From contig NZ_CP026681.1 in the NCBI RefSeq assembly GCF_002949735.1, positions 806,001 through 870,000 on the forward strand: a DNA stretch of 64,000 nt, written 5' to 3'. Source of the stretch: Nostoc sp. 'Peltigera membranacea cyanobiont' N6 (lineage in GTDB: Bacteria; Cyanobacteriota; Cyanobacteriia; Cyanobacteriales; Nostocaceae). Each line of letters begins with the position of its first letter. Positions within the stretch are counted from its first letter, which is position 1. The notes under the pieces are model-generated. The model saw only the letters and a program-made list of their open reading frames with translations, did no database searches and was not told the DNA's origin. This document shows positions 9,256-18,587 of this stretch, piece after piece. A program made the translations under genes and the position numbers.

Positions 9256-10599
9256 ATGGCAGTTATTTTCGGCACTACGGCTCCTGACACAAGAAATGGG
9301 ACTTCAGGAGATGACACGATATATGGTTGGGCTAATGGTGATAATGCCAATAGTTTGTCTGGTAACGATACCCTAAATGGTGCAGATGGTAATGATAATT
9401 TGTTTGGCGGGACAGGAAACGACAGTTTAATTGGTGGACTTGGCAATGACACACTTGATGGTGGCTTGGGTATTGACAGCTTGAATGGGGGAGTAGGTAA
9501 CGACACTTATCTTGTTGACAGTGGTGCTGACACCATTACCGAAGCTGTTAATTCAGGGACAGATACCGTCCGGTCTACTGTCACCTACATACTGAGTGTA
9601 AATTTAGAAAACCTGACCCTGACTGGAACTAGCGCCATCAACGGTACAGGTAACAGTCTTAACAACATACTTTTTGGTAATACTGCTAACAACACTCTCA
9701 ATGGGAGAGCAGGCAATGACAACTTAGATGGTAATTTGGGCAATGATACCCTCATTGGTGAAGATGGCAATGATAGTCTACAAGGCGGCCCCGGCAATGA
9801 CAGCCTCAATGGGGGGTCTGGAGACGACATCCTCATCGGTGTTTTCCCTGCTAGTGTACTATCACCTGGATTAGGGGAGACTGATATCTTAACTGGCGGG
9901 GTTGGGCTAGATAGATTTATCCTGGGAGACGCTAAAAATGTCTTCTATGACGATAAAAGCACTACCAATGCTGGTTTTGGTGACTTGGCGACTATTACTG
10001 ACTTCAACCCTAGTGAAGATCGAATAGAACTCAAAGGTTCGCCAAAAGACTACCGCTTGCAATCTGCTGGAGCCAACACACAAATATTATTAGATAAACC
10101 AGGAACAGAGCCAGATGAGATTATAGGTCTTATCCAGGGGAAAGTGAACCTTAGACTTGATAGTAACTATTTCCTTTTCTATGAACGGGAAAATGCTGGA
10201 CAAGCTACAAACAATACACTAGCTAGTGCTGAAGCATTGGGTTCTTTATCATCAGGCTCAGACGTTAAACTTTCAGGTGAGTTGGTAACAGTTCAACCAG
10301 GGGACAATCCTGATTTCGACTTTTTTACATTTTCTCTAGCAAATCCCAAAACTGTCACCATCAGTGCGGTAACAACCGATGATACAGTTATCGGACTGTT
10401 TAACAATGCTGGGATCTTACTTCAAAGTGACGACGATAGTGGCCCCGACTTTGGATCGTTTATAACCGCTTCACTAGGTACTGGAACGTACTCAATTTCA
10501 GTGAGCAAATATGCTTTCTTCCCTCAAGATGGTGGAACTTTCACTGGCTCTAGTGACAGCAATTCTGCTCCTTATACATTAGAAGTGAGTTTGGTATAA
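9256..10599 (+). CDS. RTX calcium-binding repeat protein with C-terminal PPC domain
   Basis: Residues 15-85 and 145-195 are hemolysin-type nonapeptide repeats (GGTGNDSLIGG, GNDTLDGG, GEDGNDSLQGG) that bind calcium outside the cell. Between and after them are segments typical of cyanobacterial Ca-binding proteins (TYLVDSGADTITEAVNSGTD; DILTGGVGLDRFILG). The last 125 residues form a bacterial pre-peptidase C-terminal (PPC) beta-sandwich (DFDFFTFSLANPKTVTISA). There is no Sec signal, so export is probably by a type I system whose genes are not in this window. No catalytic domain is present. Five bases separate its stop from the next frame, and cotranscription with the dehydrogenase at 10707 is likely. 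Confidence 0.85.
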   Translation: MAVIFGTTAPDTRNGTSGDDTIYGWANGDNANSLSGNDTLNGADGNDNLFGGTGNDSLIGGLGNDTLDGGLGIDSLNGGVGNDTYLVDSGADTITEAVNSGTDTVRSTVTYILSVNLENLTLTGTSAINGTGNSLNNILFGNTANNTLNGRAGNDNLDGNLGNDTLIGEDGNDSLQGGPGNDSLNGGSGDDILIGVFPASVLSPGLGETDILTGGVGLDRFILGDAKNVFYDDKSTTNAGFGDLATITDFNPSEDRIELKGSPKDYRLQSAGANTQILLDKPGTEPDEIIGLIQGKVNLRLDSNYFLFYERENAGQATNNTLASAEALGSLSSGSDVKLSGELVTVQPGDNPDFDFFTFSLANPKTVTISAVTTDDTVIGLFNNAGILLQSDDDSGPDFGSFITASLGTGTYSISVSKYAFFPQDGGTFTGSSDSNSAPYTLEVSLV

Positions 10600-10706
10600 G
10601 AAAGTTGTCAACTTCAGGGATTACTAACCTTAGGAGGCTATTAAGAATACTTTTACTGCTGGCTAGAGGAACATTAAGTTTAAAAACAAAATCATCTGAC
10701 TATTTT

Positions 10707-12167
10707 ATGAACCAAATAATGAATAGCACTAAATTATCCAAGCAAGATCAACGCAGATTCATCGGTAATTTATCTCTAAAAAGGTGCTTTATTGCTGCCA
10801 AAGCGTTGTTACTTACAATAGTTATATTAAATTATGGTAGTAGTGCAGTAAATGCTGCACCTCAATCCCTGCGTGCTGATATTAAGATTCGCCTTATTCT
10901 GAATACATTATCAGACTCTCCCTCTGTTCGGATTGCAAAAGATCCAAGAAACAATACCCTCTATTACCTCAAACGAAATGGTGAGATTTATCGAGTCAAT
11001 TTAGGCTCCTCTACTAGTACACTTGTCTACAACTCTAGTAATCATAATATCGGTGAGACTCAAGGTTTGGCTATTGGCCCTAACGGTACAATTTACTTGG
11101 TTGGGAATGCAGACCTTGTGAATAACCAAACTAAAGCAATTATTGTTAAAGGTGAAATTCAGTCGGGTACACAACAGCGTATCTGGTCTATCTTAGCTAA
11201 GAGTGCAGGATATCCCAAAAGCAAAACAGCTTACGATCATCGCTTCAACGGTGTGGTTGTTAGCCCAGATGGTAGCTTTATCTATGTGAATAGCGGTTCT
11301 CGTACCGATCACGGTGAAGTTCAGTCTTCTGATGGGTTGTATCCCAATACTCGCGAAGTAGGATTAACTGCCTGTATACTCCGACTTCCTAGTAATGGCA
11401 AAAATCTCTTCCTTGCAAACAATCGAGCAACCTTAAAGACAGCTGGCTATATTTTTGCAGAAGGAATACGTAATACTTTTGATATGGCATTTGCACCCAA
11501 TGGGGATTTATTTGGTACAGAGAATGGCCCCGATCGCGATATGTCAGAAGAATTAAATTGGCTACGTCTAGGTGGTAACTACGGCTTTCCCTGGCGCATT
11601 GGCGGGACAGACAATCCACAACAATTTCCCAATTATAATCCTGCTAATGACAGATTGTTAGACCCTCGATTTAACGCCGTTCAAAAGGGCTATTTTCGTA
11701 ACGATCCAACCTTTCCTGTTCGGCCTAATGTAACCTTAATTGAACCAATTCCTAATCTTGGGCCAGACGCAGACAGTTACCGCGATCCAGTAGATGGCAA
11801 AGTCAAAGATGCCAGTGTTCTGGGGCAAAGTTTTAGCAGTTTTACAGCCCACCGTTCTCCTTTGGGCTTAGTTTTTGATACACAAGGAGTAATGAGTCCA
11901 GAATTCAATAGAGATGGATTCATGTTGAGTTGGACACCAGGCGACTCCACTGGCGAAACAGTAGCAGGCCCTTTTAAAGATCCTAGCCAAGACCTACTAC
12001 ATTTAAACTTAACTAAAGTAGGAACTACCAACTATAAATTTAACGCTACGCGCATTGTCAAAGATTTTAGTAATCCTATTGATAGTGAAATTATCGGCAA
12101 TAAAATTTATGTTCTGGAATATGGTGGAAATGAAGGAATTTGGGAAGTAACTATGCCAACTCAATAA
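10707..12167 (+). CDS. PQQ-type glucose/sorbosone dehydrogenase-like protein, exported
   Basis: Six-bladed propeller of the glucose/sorbosone dehydrogenase family. Family landmarks are IAKDPRNNTLYYLKRNG, the YDHRFNGVVVSPDG segment, FAEGIRNTFDMAFAPNGDLFGTENGPD and the C-terminal YVLEYGG. The frame is open from 10605, but the ATG at 10707 fits better: it gives a charged N-terminus and then a hydrophobic signal stretch (FIAAKALLLTIVILNYG) ending near SAVNAA. It probably acts in the periplasm. Whether PQQ is bound is not shown, since no PQQ synthesis genes are present here. It directly follows the RTX gene. Confidence 0.8.
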   Translation: MNQIMNSTKLSKQDQRRFIGNLSLKRCFIAAKALLLTIVILNYGSSAVNAAPQSLRADIKIRLILNTLSDSPSVRIAKDPRNNTLYYLKRNGEIYRVNLGSSTSTLVYNSSNHNIGETQGLAIGPNGTIYLVGNADLVNNQTKAIIVKGEIQSGTQQRIWSILAKSAGYPKSKTAYDHRFNGVVVSPDGSFIYVNSGSRTDHGEVQSSDGLYPNTREVGLTACILRLPSNGKNLFLANNRATLKTAGYIFAEGIRNTFDMAFAPNGDLFGTENGPDRDMSEELNWLRLGGNYGFPWRIGGTDNPQQFPNYNPANDRLLDPRFNAVQKGYFRNDPTFPVRPNVTLIEPIPNLGPDADSYRDPVDGKVKDASVLGQSFSSFTAHRSPLGLVFDTQGVMSPEFNRDGFMLSWTPGDSTGETVAGPFKDPSQDLLHLNLTKVGTTNYKFNATRIVKDFSNPIDSEIIGNKIYVLEYGGNEGIWEVTMPTQ

Positions 12168-12178
12168 AACATTGCTAC

Positions 12179-12844
12179 TCAATCTCTTTTGGCAAAATTT
12201 TCAATATCCAGGTAGTAAAGGGATGTATGCCACCAAAGGTGTCCGTAGAAAGCCGAGCTACCATATTCCCAAGTATCGCTAAGACTCTCCATTAAGTTAA
12301 TCCCCTCTTCTAAACGTCCTTGAGTTTCTAATACATGAGCAACAGCGTGGTGTGCCCAACGGTTATCTCGTTTCAGGGCGATCGCTTGTCGTCCATATTC
12401 TTCTGCTTCGGCTATTCGATGACACTCTTCTAGCCCGAAGGCCAGCATTCCGTACATATACGGGTTGTCACGATTTGCAGCGAAAACTTTTTCGGCAATT
12501 CGCAACATTCCCTGGCTGTTACCAGAATTTCTATAGTGGTATTGGGCCAGATGTACTGAAGCTAAATCGCGGGGAAAAGTAATGGCGATCGCTTCATGGT
12601 GGGCGATCGCTTGAGCAATATCTCGGTTTGCCCATGCTTCAATTGCAGCAACGTAAAGTTTTTCGCGATCGTTAGCTCTTTTCAGGTTTGCTTTCGCCAC
12701 ATTGAGATACGATTTCGCCTGGGTTAAGGCATTACTACCACCAGCAAACAGATAAAAGGCGGCAACTTGAGCATTGGCGATCGCACATGCTGGATCTGTC
12801 TCAACTGCTTTGAGAATAACTTGGGCATCGTTACCAACACACAG
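12179..12844 (-). pseudogene. remnant of a TTC38-like TPR protein
   Basis: The open frame runs 12179-12952 on the minus strand, but only the part from GNDAQVILKAVETDPACA onward resembles a protein family: the tetratricopeptide repeat protein 38 group (EKLYVAAIEAWANRDIAQAI, NPYMYGMLAFGLEECHRI, WAHHAVAHVLETQGRLEEG, LWWHTSLYYLDIENF). Homologues carry an N-terminal segment before this and at least 100 more residues after it. Here the N-terminal 36 codons come from out-of-frame haloperoxidase DNA, and the C-terminus stops at NFAKRD. It is therefore a fragment truncated at both ends and unlikely to work. Confidence 0.75.
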
Positions 12845-12863
12845 TAATTGATCGACAAAAATG

Positions 12864-13055
12864 CAGACTAATAGCAACCTCTTCTCCCAAAGCCAAAGCA
12901 GCTGAAGCATCCGAACGCCAATGGATACCACCGTGACCGCGACCAATAGCATAATTAGTTGCCAATTTATTCAACTCTCCACCCACAGTCAGTAGTGACC
13001 CACTGTAAGCAGCAAGGGTTGAAGGTGGTTGATACTCAATTAAGGACAGGTGATA
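12864..13055 (-). pseudogene. C-terminal remnant of a vanadium-dependent haloperoxidase
   Basis: Directly after the stop codon of the Old Yellow Enzyme gene, and in the same frame, 64 codons read as the C-terminal region of a vanadium haloperoxidase of the PAP2-like superfamily. They include LTVGGELNKLATNYAIGR followed by GGIHWRSDASAALALGEEVA. The GxHW His region corresponds to the vanadate-binding motif. It has no start codon of its own, and the match ends at about 12864, where TPR-like sequence begins in another frame. This looks like a deletion scar joining two decayed genes. Confidence 0.7.
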
Positions 13056-14123
13056 TCATAGCCAAGCTCGGTCATATTGAACAGGCCAGAGTTTATCGTG
13101 TCCCAACTGTTTAGCTGCCAGATGCGGCCAGTAAGGATTGCGGAGTAGTTCGCGTCCCAACAGCACTATATCAGCTACTTCTGTGCGAATAATCTCATCA
13201 GCCTGTTCAGGGGTTGTAATTAAGCCAACAGCTCCTGTATGGATATTGGCTTCGCGACGGATGCGTTCGGCAAACTGAGTCTGATAACCAGGTTTAACTG
13301 GTATATTTATGCCCGGTATAATACCCCCTGATGAATTATCGATGAGATCGACTCCTAAAGACTTCAGTTTGTCACTTAAAGCAATACTTTCCTCAATGTC
13401 CCAACCCTTATCTACCCAATCGGTGGCAGAAATACGTACCCAGAGTGGATGCGTCTCAGGCCAAACCTCTCGGACTGCTTGAACAACTTCTCTAAGTAAA
13501 CGAGTCCGGTTTTCAAAGCTGCCACCATAATCATCTTGCCGTTGGTTAGAAAGAGGTGAGAGAAACTGATGGAGTAGATAACCGTGGGCAGCATGGATTT
13601 CAACTACCTTGAAACCAGCTTGTAGAGAACGTTTAGTAGCTTGGACAAAGGCATCAATAACTTCCTGAATTCCCTCAAGACTTAGGGCTTCTGGAACTGG
13701 GCTATCTTTGCTAAAAGCGATCGCACTACTCGAAACCAAAGGTCGCCAACCTTCCTGAGATTCATCTAGCGCTTTCCCTCCCTTACTAGGTTTGGCAGTG
13801 CTGGCTTTTCTGCCTGCATGAGCGAGTTGAATACCTGCAACAGCTCCAAAGTTATGAATCAATGCCACCGTTTTGGCTAAAGTTTCGATGTGTTCATCCG
13901 ACCAGATTCCCAAATCTTGAGGGCTAATGCGTCCGCGAGGTTCTACGGCTGCTGCTTCTGTTAGCACTATACCTGCACCGCCAACTGCGCGAGAAGCTAG
14001 ATGAATAACGTGCCAATCATTAGCATATCCATTTGTGCTGGAATATTGACACATAGGTGAAACGGCGATGCGGTTACGAAAAGTAACTTCACGAATCTTT
14101 AATGGTTCAAATAGATGTGCCAT
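13056..14123 (-). CDS. NADH:flavin oxidoreductase, Old Yellow Enzyme (YqjM-like)
   Basis: FMN-dependent ene-reductase of the OYE family, YqjM/thermophilic-like subgroup. It has the N-terminal MAHLFEPLKIREVTFRNRI, a Cys in SPMCQYS that tunes the flavin, HAAHGYLLHQFLSPLSNQR and the FMN phosphate region LLGRELLRNPYWPHLAA. The frame opens at 14243, but the ATG at 14123 has AGGA upstream and matches the family start, giving 355 aa. The likely role is NAD(P)H-dependent reduction of activated C=C bonds; the physiological substrate is unknown. Its stop codon abuts the haloperoxidase remnant. Confidence 0.88.
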   Translation of the reverse strand: MAHLFEPLKIREVTFRNRIAVSPMCQYSSTNGYANDWHVIHLASRAVGGAGIVLTEAAAVEPRGRISPQDLGIWSDEHIETLAKTVALIHNFGAVAGIQLAHAGRKASTAKPSKGGKALDESQEGWRPLVSSSAIAFSKDSPVPEALSLEGIQEVIDAFVQATKRSLQAGFKVVEIHAAHGYLLHQFLSPLSNQRQDDYGGSFENRTRLLREVVQAVREVWPETHPLWVRISATDWVDKGWDIEESIALSDKLKSLGVDLIDNSSGGIIPGINIPVKPGYQTQFAERIRREANIHTGAVGLITTPEQADEIIRTEVADIVLLGRELLRNPYWPHLAAKQLGHDKLWPVQYDRAWL

Positions 14124-14387
14124 TGGGATTGATTCCTTTTCTTGCTTGGTGAAAAAATAGGGGTGTAAGGGTGGTGAGTCACTCTCTAATTCAATATAAT
14201 TGTTCTGAAAATCATGACTAGTTTTGCCCCTACTCTTCCACACCTCGATAAATCAAATTGCTCTGAAACTAGGATTAGCTTTTCTCCCTACACCCCAACA
14301 TCCTTATTTTCAGACATTAAACGGCTGTAGATTTTCTCTGACTTATACTGACATGAATGATAAACGCCACAGCCAATAAAAAGAATC

Positions 14388-14585
14388 CTATAGCTGACTA
14401 GAGTCCCGCTCGAAATTTTGATGAATAGGCTGATTCTCAAGCTCTTGGCTCTGCAATTCCCAGATATCACATTTTACTTCTTCTTTATCCACTAATAACT
14501 GTAGATGATCTGGTAATTTAGCTGGTTGCGAAATTGTCCAATTTTCTCCATATAAACATTCTCTTTCAATTTGTCCAAAAAACAT
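14388..14585 (-). CDS. small hypothetical protein
   Basis: A 65-codon frame beginning MFFGQIERECLYGENW, preceded by GAGAGGAAAG at a good ribosome-site distance. It is soluble, contains two Cys, and ends FERDSSQL. I recognise no family. Decayed DNA on its 3' and 5' sides and its short length leave open that it is itself a fragment. Confidence 0.4.
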   Translation of the reverse strand: MFFGQIERECLYGENWTISQPAKLPDHLQLLVDKEEVKCDIWELQSQELENQPIHQNFERDSSQL

Positions 14586-14609
14586 AACTTTCCTCTCCAT
14601 AAATGTCAC

Positions 14610-16134
14610 AACTTAAGTTTAGTAACTCCTGATTTCTGAAAGACGAAGTAACAAAATATTCATCCTTCATTCTTTCGTCTGATTTAAAATACATCTACTA
14701 TTCCTCCCTGATATTGGTTATTAATAAAATCTCTCACCTGTAGATCGTTAAGTAGCTTGTTTAGTTTCTGAATATTGGGTTCATTTTCTTAACCCTCTAA
14801 CGAGACTAATGCCAAAGTATACTTTTTCTCTTTAGCTGTTTTTTATCCGATAGATTGCAGTGTTATTGCTGCTAGAACAACAGTTTTAGCCGAATAAACA
14901 ATGAATTCTACATCATTAACATCTCGAATTAGTTGGACTCATTCACTGATTTAAGGCTTTTCGATAAAAGACCAAGTGTGCTTAATAAAACTAGATTTAA
15001 TGGCACTAAATTAATTCTGAGTTCCTTGATGGTATTAATCATGAAAGGTCAATGTTGAAAAAAATTGGCATCGATTACTTTATCTCTTAAAGCTATATTC
15101 GGTCGTACTTGGTCATTAGAAGTAATAATTATTACTTCTGTTTTGTCTTCAGGTGCTAGTTGAGTATTTACAAACTTCAAAATATCTTCAGATATGATTT
15201 TCGGGACAAAAAACTTCAGTTACGCTTTAAAAATGCACCTTGAAGACGAATAAGACCCTCCCCAGTCTTTTTTGAATTGGTACTCCCAATGCTTTTGCAC
15301 TACGGCTGCTCCTGCTGTCCAAGTTTCTAGCCGATCGAGTTGTTGATTTCTGGGATTAAATCATGTGTTCTGCAATCAAGGTTGTAAGCTAAAAATCTTT
15401 TAATTTGCATCCTCCAAAAAATAAATCTCTTGTGGGGTGGGCATCTTGCCCGCCTTAATTGTGCAAATTAAATGCATGACAGCTTAGTAAACCCACATAG
15501 TTCAGCCAACTAGATCGGATACTTAGCTCGTGAGTAACTGACATCACGAGGTTTAAGAGGGTGAGTCATTATGGCGCAGTTGTCGTAAACGGGAATCCAG
15601 ATCCCGTAATATGGCTCAGACATAGCTTTCAACAACCCTTGTAATAGACGCTAAAAGTTTACTTGGCACTATATTTTGAGTTTATTGGCTAACGCAGATA
15701 ATTTATCGATAATCTCCTGTAAATCAATCTGATTATCGTAGTATACATTTATGAGATTTACATGGATTGTGCTAAAAAACAAGAGGCTATTAAAATTTAT
15801 TGATATTACTCCTTAAGAGAGTTGAGTCTGTGGCGAAAACTTTCTCAAAAAAAGGACAAGTATAATTTTTGTCTTCAATGGTTAAAACAATAGATTCTGC
15901 ATCGAAAGTGTTAGATGAATCTCCACGCCATATTACATTTGTATTGTGAAGTGTGACAAACTGGTTGGGAGAACTACCTATAATTTATACTAATTTCTTA
16001 AAAACCAAGCACTTATTGCCTTTGAGTTTTCTTTAGGTAAACTGTTCGTTTTTATGAAAAGTTTACGCCTTGACAAACAAAAAGTTTCAGCTACACTTAA
16101 TCTAACTTTTTAGAGAAGTCCGGTATCTTATCGT
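14610..16134. other. 1.5 kb of decayed coding DNA
   Basis: No intact gene. On the minus strand, short protein-like stretches appear in shifting frames interrupted by stops: around 15270-15350 a segment with QQLDRLETWTAGAAVVQKHW; around 15050-15215 a segment with DILKFVNTQLAPEDKTEVII ending at a stop near 15052; and around 15800-15985 a segment with GSSPNQFVTLHNTNVIWRGD and CPFFEKVFATD. I cannot name the families. A dispersed repeat lies at 15429-15454. The pattern fits one or more pseudogenes with frameshifts. Confidence 0.5.
15429..15454 (+). repeat. dispersed GTGGGGTGGGCATC repeat
   Basis: CTTGTGGGGTGGGCATCTTG followed by CCCGCC. The same element, with its AT-rich flank, recurs in reverse at 21274-21299, where it forms half of an inverted pair. 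A shorter relative lies at about 34229-34248. Confidence 0.65.
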
Positions 16135-18351
16135 TTATTTATCACTCAAAATTGTGTAAGCATCATTAACTAAGTGCATTTTCTCTTGTGCTTGTTTTAG
16201 CAGTTGCGGCTGATTTACAAACAAATCTGGATGCCATTTTTTTACTAAAGTTCGATAAGCCTGCTTTACCTCAGCCTGAGAAGCATTTGCTTGCAATCCT
16301 AAAATGCCGTAGGCGCGAGTAATCTTATCTTTTTCCGTCTGGCTTTTGGGTTGACTGGGTGCTTTGTTGCTTTGAGTTGAATTTTGCTGTTTGCTAGTTT
16401 GGGAACCAGGCATTCGCATCTCTGCTTTCATCCGGGCTATTTCCTCATTGAGTTCCCAATCACGAAATTTCGCCTCCACCTCTTCTTTCCTCGGAGGTTG
16501 AGAAGATTTTGGCAGTGGAGAGACAGATTCTACCCTTCTACCACTATTCTTAACAGTATTTTCCTGCTGTTGCTTAACAACAGGATCTTTTTCAGGGGAA
16601 ATTCTAACTCTCTCTGGCTGTGGCGAATATTTTTTATTAGTATTAGTGTATTTTGGTATTTCTTTATAAGGTTGATGATTTGAGAGAATTTTGACTTTTT
16701 CTAACTCTCGTAGCAACCGATTAAAACCATTTTGTGATTGCTGCAAACTTTCGCGTTTATTACTAATTTCTACTGGTTCTTGACTGAATTCAAAGCAAAT
16801 TACTTTTTCAGCTTGCCGTTCATATTCAGCCAAAATTGATAACCCTTGACTGCTAAAACTATAAAAATAATCTTCAATTGCAGTTATACAAAGTTTAGCA
16901 ACTTCCTGATGATAAGATTCCTTGGCTAATTGTTCGTCTTGTTTTTGGATATTCTTGTTTAACAAATAAGAAATACTTCCCACGACAGCAGCACCTACCG
17001 GTCCGCCTAATAACCAACCAATACCACCACCAACAGCGATAGAACCAGGTTCACTCAAATCATCAGTATTGTTTGGCTTTGGGGGTAGTATTACTTGTGG
17101 TTCGCTAGCAAAAGGAATTAATAAATCTTGTGGTCTTTCTTCTTGGAAAAACTCGTAAGCTTGATAAAGCCATTTCACAGCAGCTAATTGTAATTGATTT
17201 AAGTCTTTTTTAAGAATATTTGTTTGCCAATCTTTAAATTGATTTTCTGCTAATGCAACTGCTGCATCAGCTTGATATTTTGTGAGTAGCTTGGGTAATG
17301 CTAGCCAATCGCGTAATTCTCCAATGCTGGTAGAAAAGCCTTTATAAATTAAGTTAGCTGCTTTTTGTTTAATTTCAAATTTACTATTTTGTTTATCGTC
17401 AAAAGATTTTATTTCAAGAGCAATCGGGTCAATTTTAGCTTTTAATGAGAGTTGGATTTGAGAAGCGATCGCTTGCACTCTTGGCAAACGCACACTACCA
17501 CGATCTGGTTGCAAAATCCCCACAATATTTTGCAACGCTGTTTCAAAAGCTGCTAACCCGCTACTATTTGCAGCAGCAACATCGCCTTTTAATCTAGCTC
17601 TTAAGGCAGGTAAAGCATCGACGCGATATAAATTACTAAAGCCTGGGGGTAATTCGGCTCGAAAGCTTTCTGCAACAAATAACAGGCGATTTTGGACTTG
17701 TTTTTGCTCGTCGGGTTCGAGTAAGTTAAGAAAATTGGCAACGAATATAACTGTTTTAATACCGCGATCTAATAGCCAATCTCGTAAGTTTTCCCGCTCT
17801 CCTAAAGTCATTAATTTCCGTGCATCTAATAATTGGATAACTAAATCTGCACTTAAAAGTTGTTCTCTGACTAAATTATCTTGTTCATCTCTATCATTAG
17901 TTCCCGGTAAATCGAGAAATTCTACACCAGTTTCTAGGAAGGGATGCGGACAAAAAACTTCTACAGATGCTACATCTTTTCGCATCTGTCTATTGTCATC
18001 AAGAATTGCAAATTGTTGTAGAATTTCTGTGCCACTGCGATAGACTTCTGTACCATCTACCAACATAATGCGAGTTCGCACATCAGAGCCATACTTGACA
18101 GTAATCGATGCGCCTGTGGTGGGGATTAAATCAATTGGCAAGGTGCGATTTCCTAGCATGGCATTCAGTAACGTAGACTTGCCATGATTAAAAGGGCCAA
18201 ATACCGCAATGCGAAAGCTAGGATTAACTAGATGATTACAAATGGTAATTATATCTTGATTCAGTTGCGATTTTCGTTCTAAATTCAGTAACGCAGATGC
18301 AGATTTGAGAGAATCTGCTAAATCCTTATAACCTTCATACTGTTGTTGCAT
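16135..18351 (-). CDS. dynamin-like GTPase fused to a C-terminal DnaJ domain
   Basis: A 738-residue bacterial dynamin-family protein. The GTPase domain has a G1 loop GPFNHGKST (residues 52-60), G2 Thr in PTTGASITV and G3 DLPG (147-150). A long helical middle contains a glycine-rich hydrophobic stretch (GGGIGWLLGGPVGAAVVG) that could insert in membrane. A low-complexity Gln/Pro/Ser linker leads to a J-domain from about residue 676, with the HPD motif at 707-709 (KKWHPDLF) for Hsp70 recruitment. The J-domain fusion suggests that DnaK is brought to a membrane-remodelling machine; this is inference. It lies 236 bases downstream of the BDLP1-like gene, same strand, with a hairpin between them. Confidence 0.85.
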   Translation of the reverse strand: MQQQYEGYKDLADSLKSASALLNLERKSQLNQDIITICNHLVNPSFRIAVFGPFNHGKSTLLNAMLGNRTLPIDLIPTTGASITVKYGSDVRTRIMLVDGTEVYRSGTEILQQFAILDDNRQMRKDVASVEVFCPHPFLETGVEFLDLPGTNDRDEQDNLVREQLLSADLVIQLLDARKLMTLGERENLRDWLLDRGIKTVIFVANFLNLLEPDEQKQVQNRLLFVAESFRAELPPGFSNLYRVDALPALRARLKGDVAAANSSGLAAFETALQNIVGILQPDRGSVRLPRVQAIASQIQLSLKAKIDPIALEIKSFDDKQNSKFEIKQKAANLIYKGFSTSIGELRDWLALPKLLTKYQADAAVALAENQFKDWQTNILKKDLNQLQLAAVKWLYQAYEFFQEERPQDLLIPFASEPQVILPPKPNNTDDLSEPGSIAVGGGIGWLLGGPVGAAVVGSISYLLNKNIQKQDEQLAKESYHQEVAKLCITAIEDYFYSFSSQGLSILAEYERQAEKVICFEFSQEPVEISNKRESLQQSQNGFNRLLRELEKVKILSNHQPYKEIPKYTNTNKKYSPQPERVRISPEKDPVVKQQQENTVKNSGRRVESVSPLPKSSQPPRKEEVEAKFRDWELNEEIARMKAEMRMPGSQTSKQQNSTQSNKAPSQPKSQTEKDKITRAYGILGLQANASQAEVKQAYRTLVKKWHPDLFVNQPQLLKQAQEKMHLVNDAYTILSDK

Positions 18352-18552
18352 AGTTTATCGTTCTCAGCTTCTAGCTGGTAATGCAGATCGTTGGGGCTAC
18401 TGCCTCACACTATTATGTTTATATGCGTATAATTAAACATACAACAAAACCCTAGTTTGTAGTGAGCGATAAATCGCTCATATCAAAGTTTATTAGGACT
18501 AAATTCCTTACTGAAAACTTTGATTTATTTACATTTAGCTACTTATATTTAT

Positions 18553-18569
18553 GGGAGGCAAAGCCTCCC
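18553..18569 (-). terminator. hairpin after the BDLP1-like gene
   Basis: GGGAGGC-AAA-GCCTCCC, a perfect 7-bp stem 19 bases past the stop of the BDLP1-like gene. There is no strong U-tract, so it may be a stabilising hairpin or a dispersed palindrome. A second palindrome (GAGCGAT-AA-ATCGCTC) lies near 18463-18478. Confidence 0.45.
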
Positions 18570-18587
18570 TATAGGCATTTACAAATT

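Noticed and set aside
9165..9836. Minus-strand ORFs rich in Pro/Ser/Leu under the RTX gene
   Set aside because: Mirror frames of the GGxGxD nonapeptide repeats.
12179..12952. Intact 257-aa TPR gene
   Set aside because: The first 36 codons are out-of-frame haloperoxidase DNA and the C-terminus is cut, so I call it a pseudogene.
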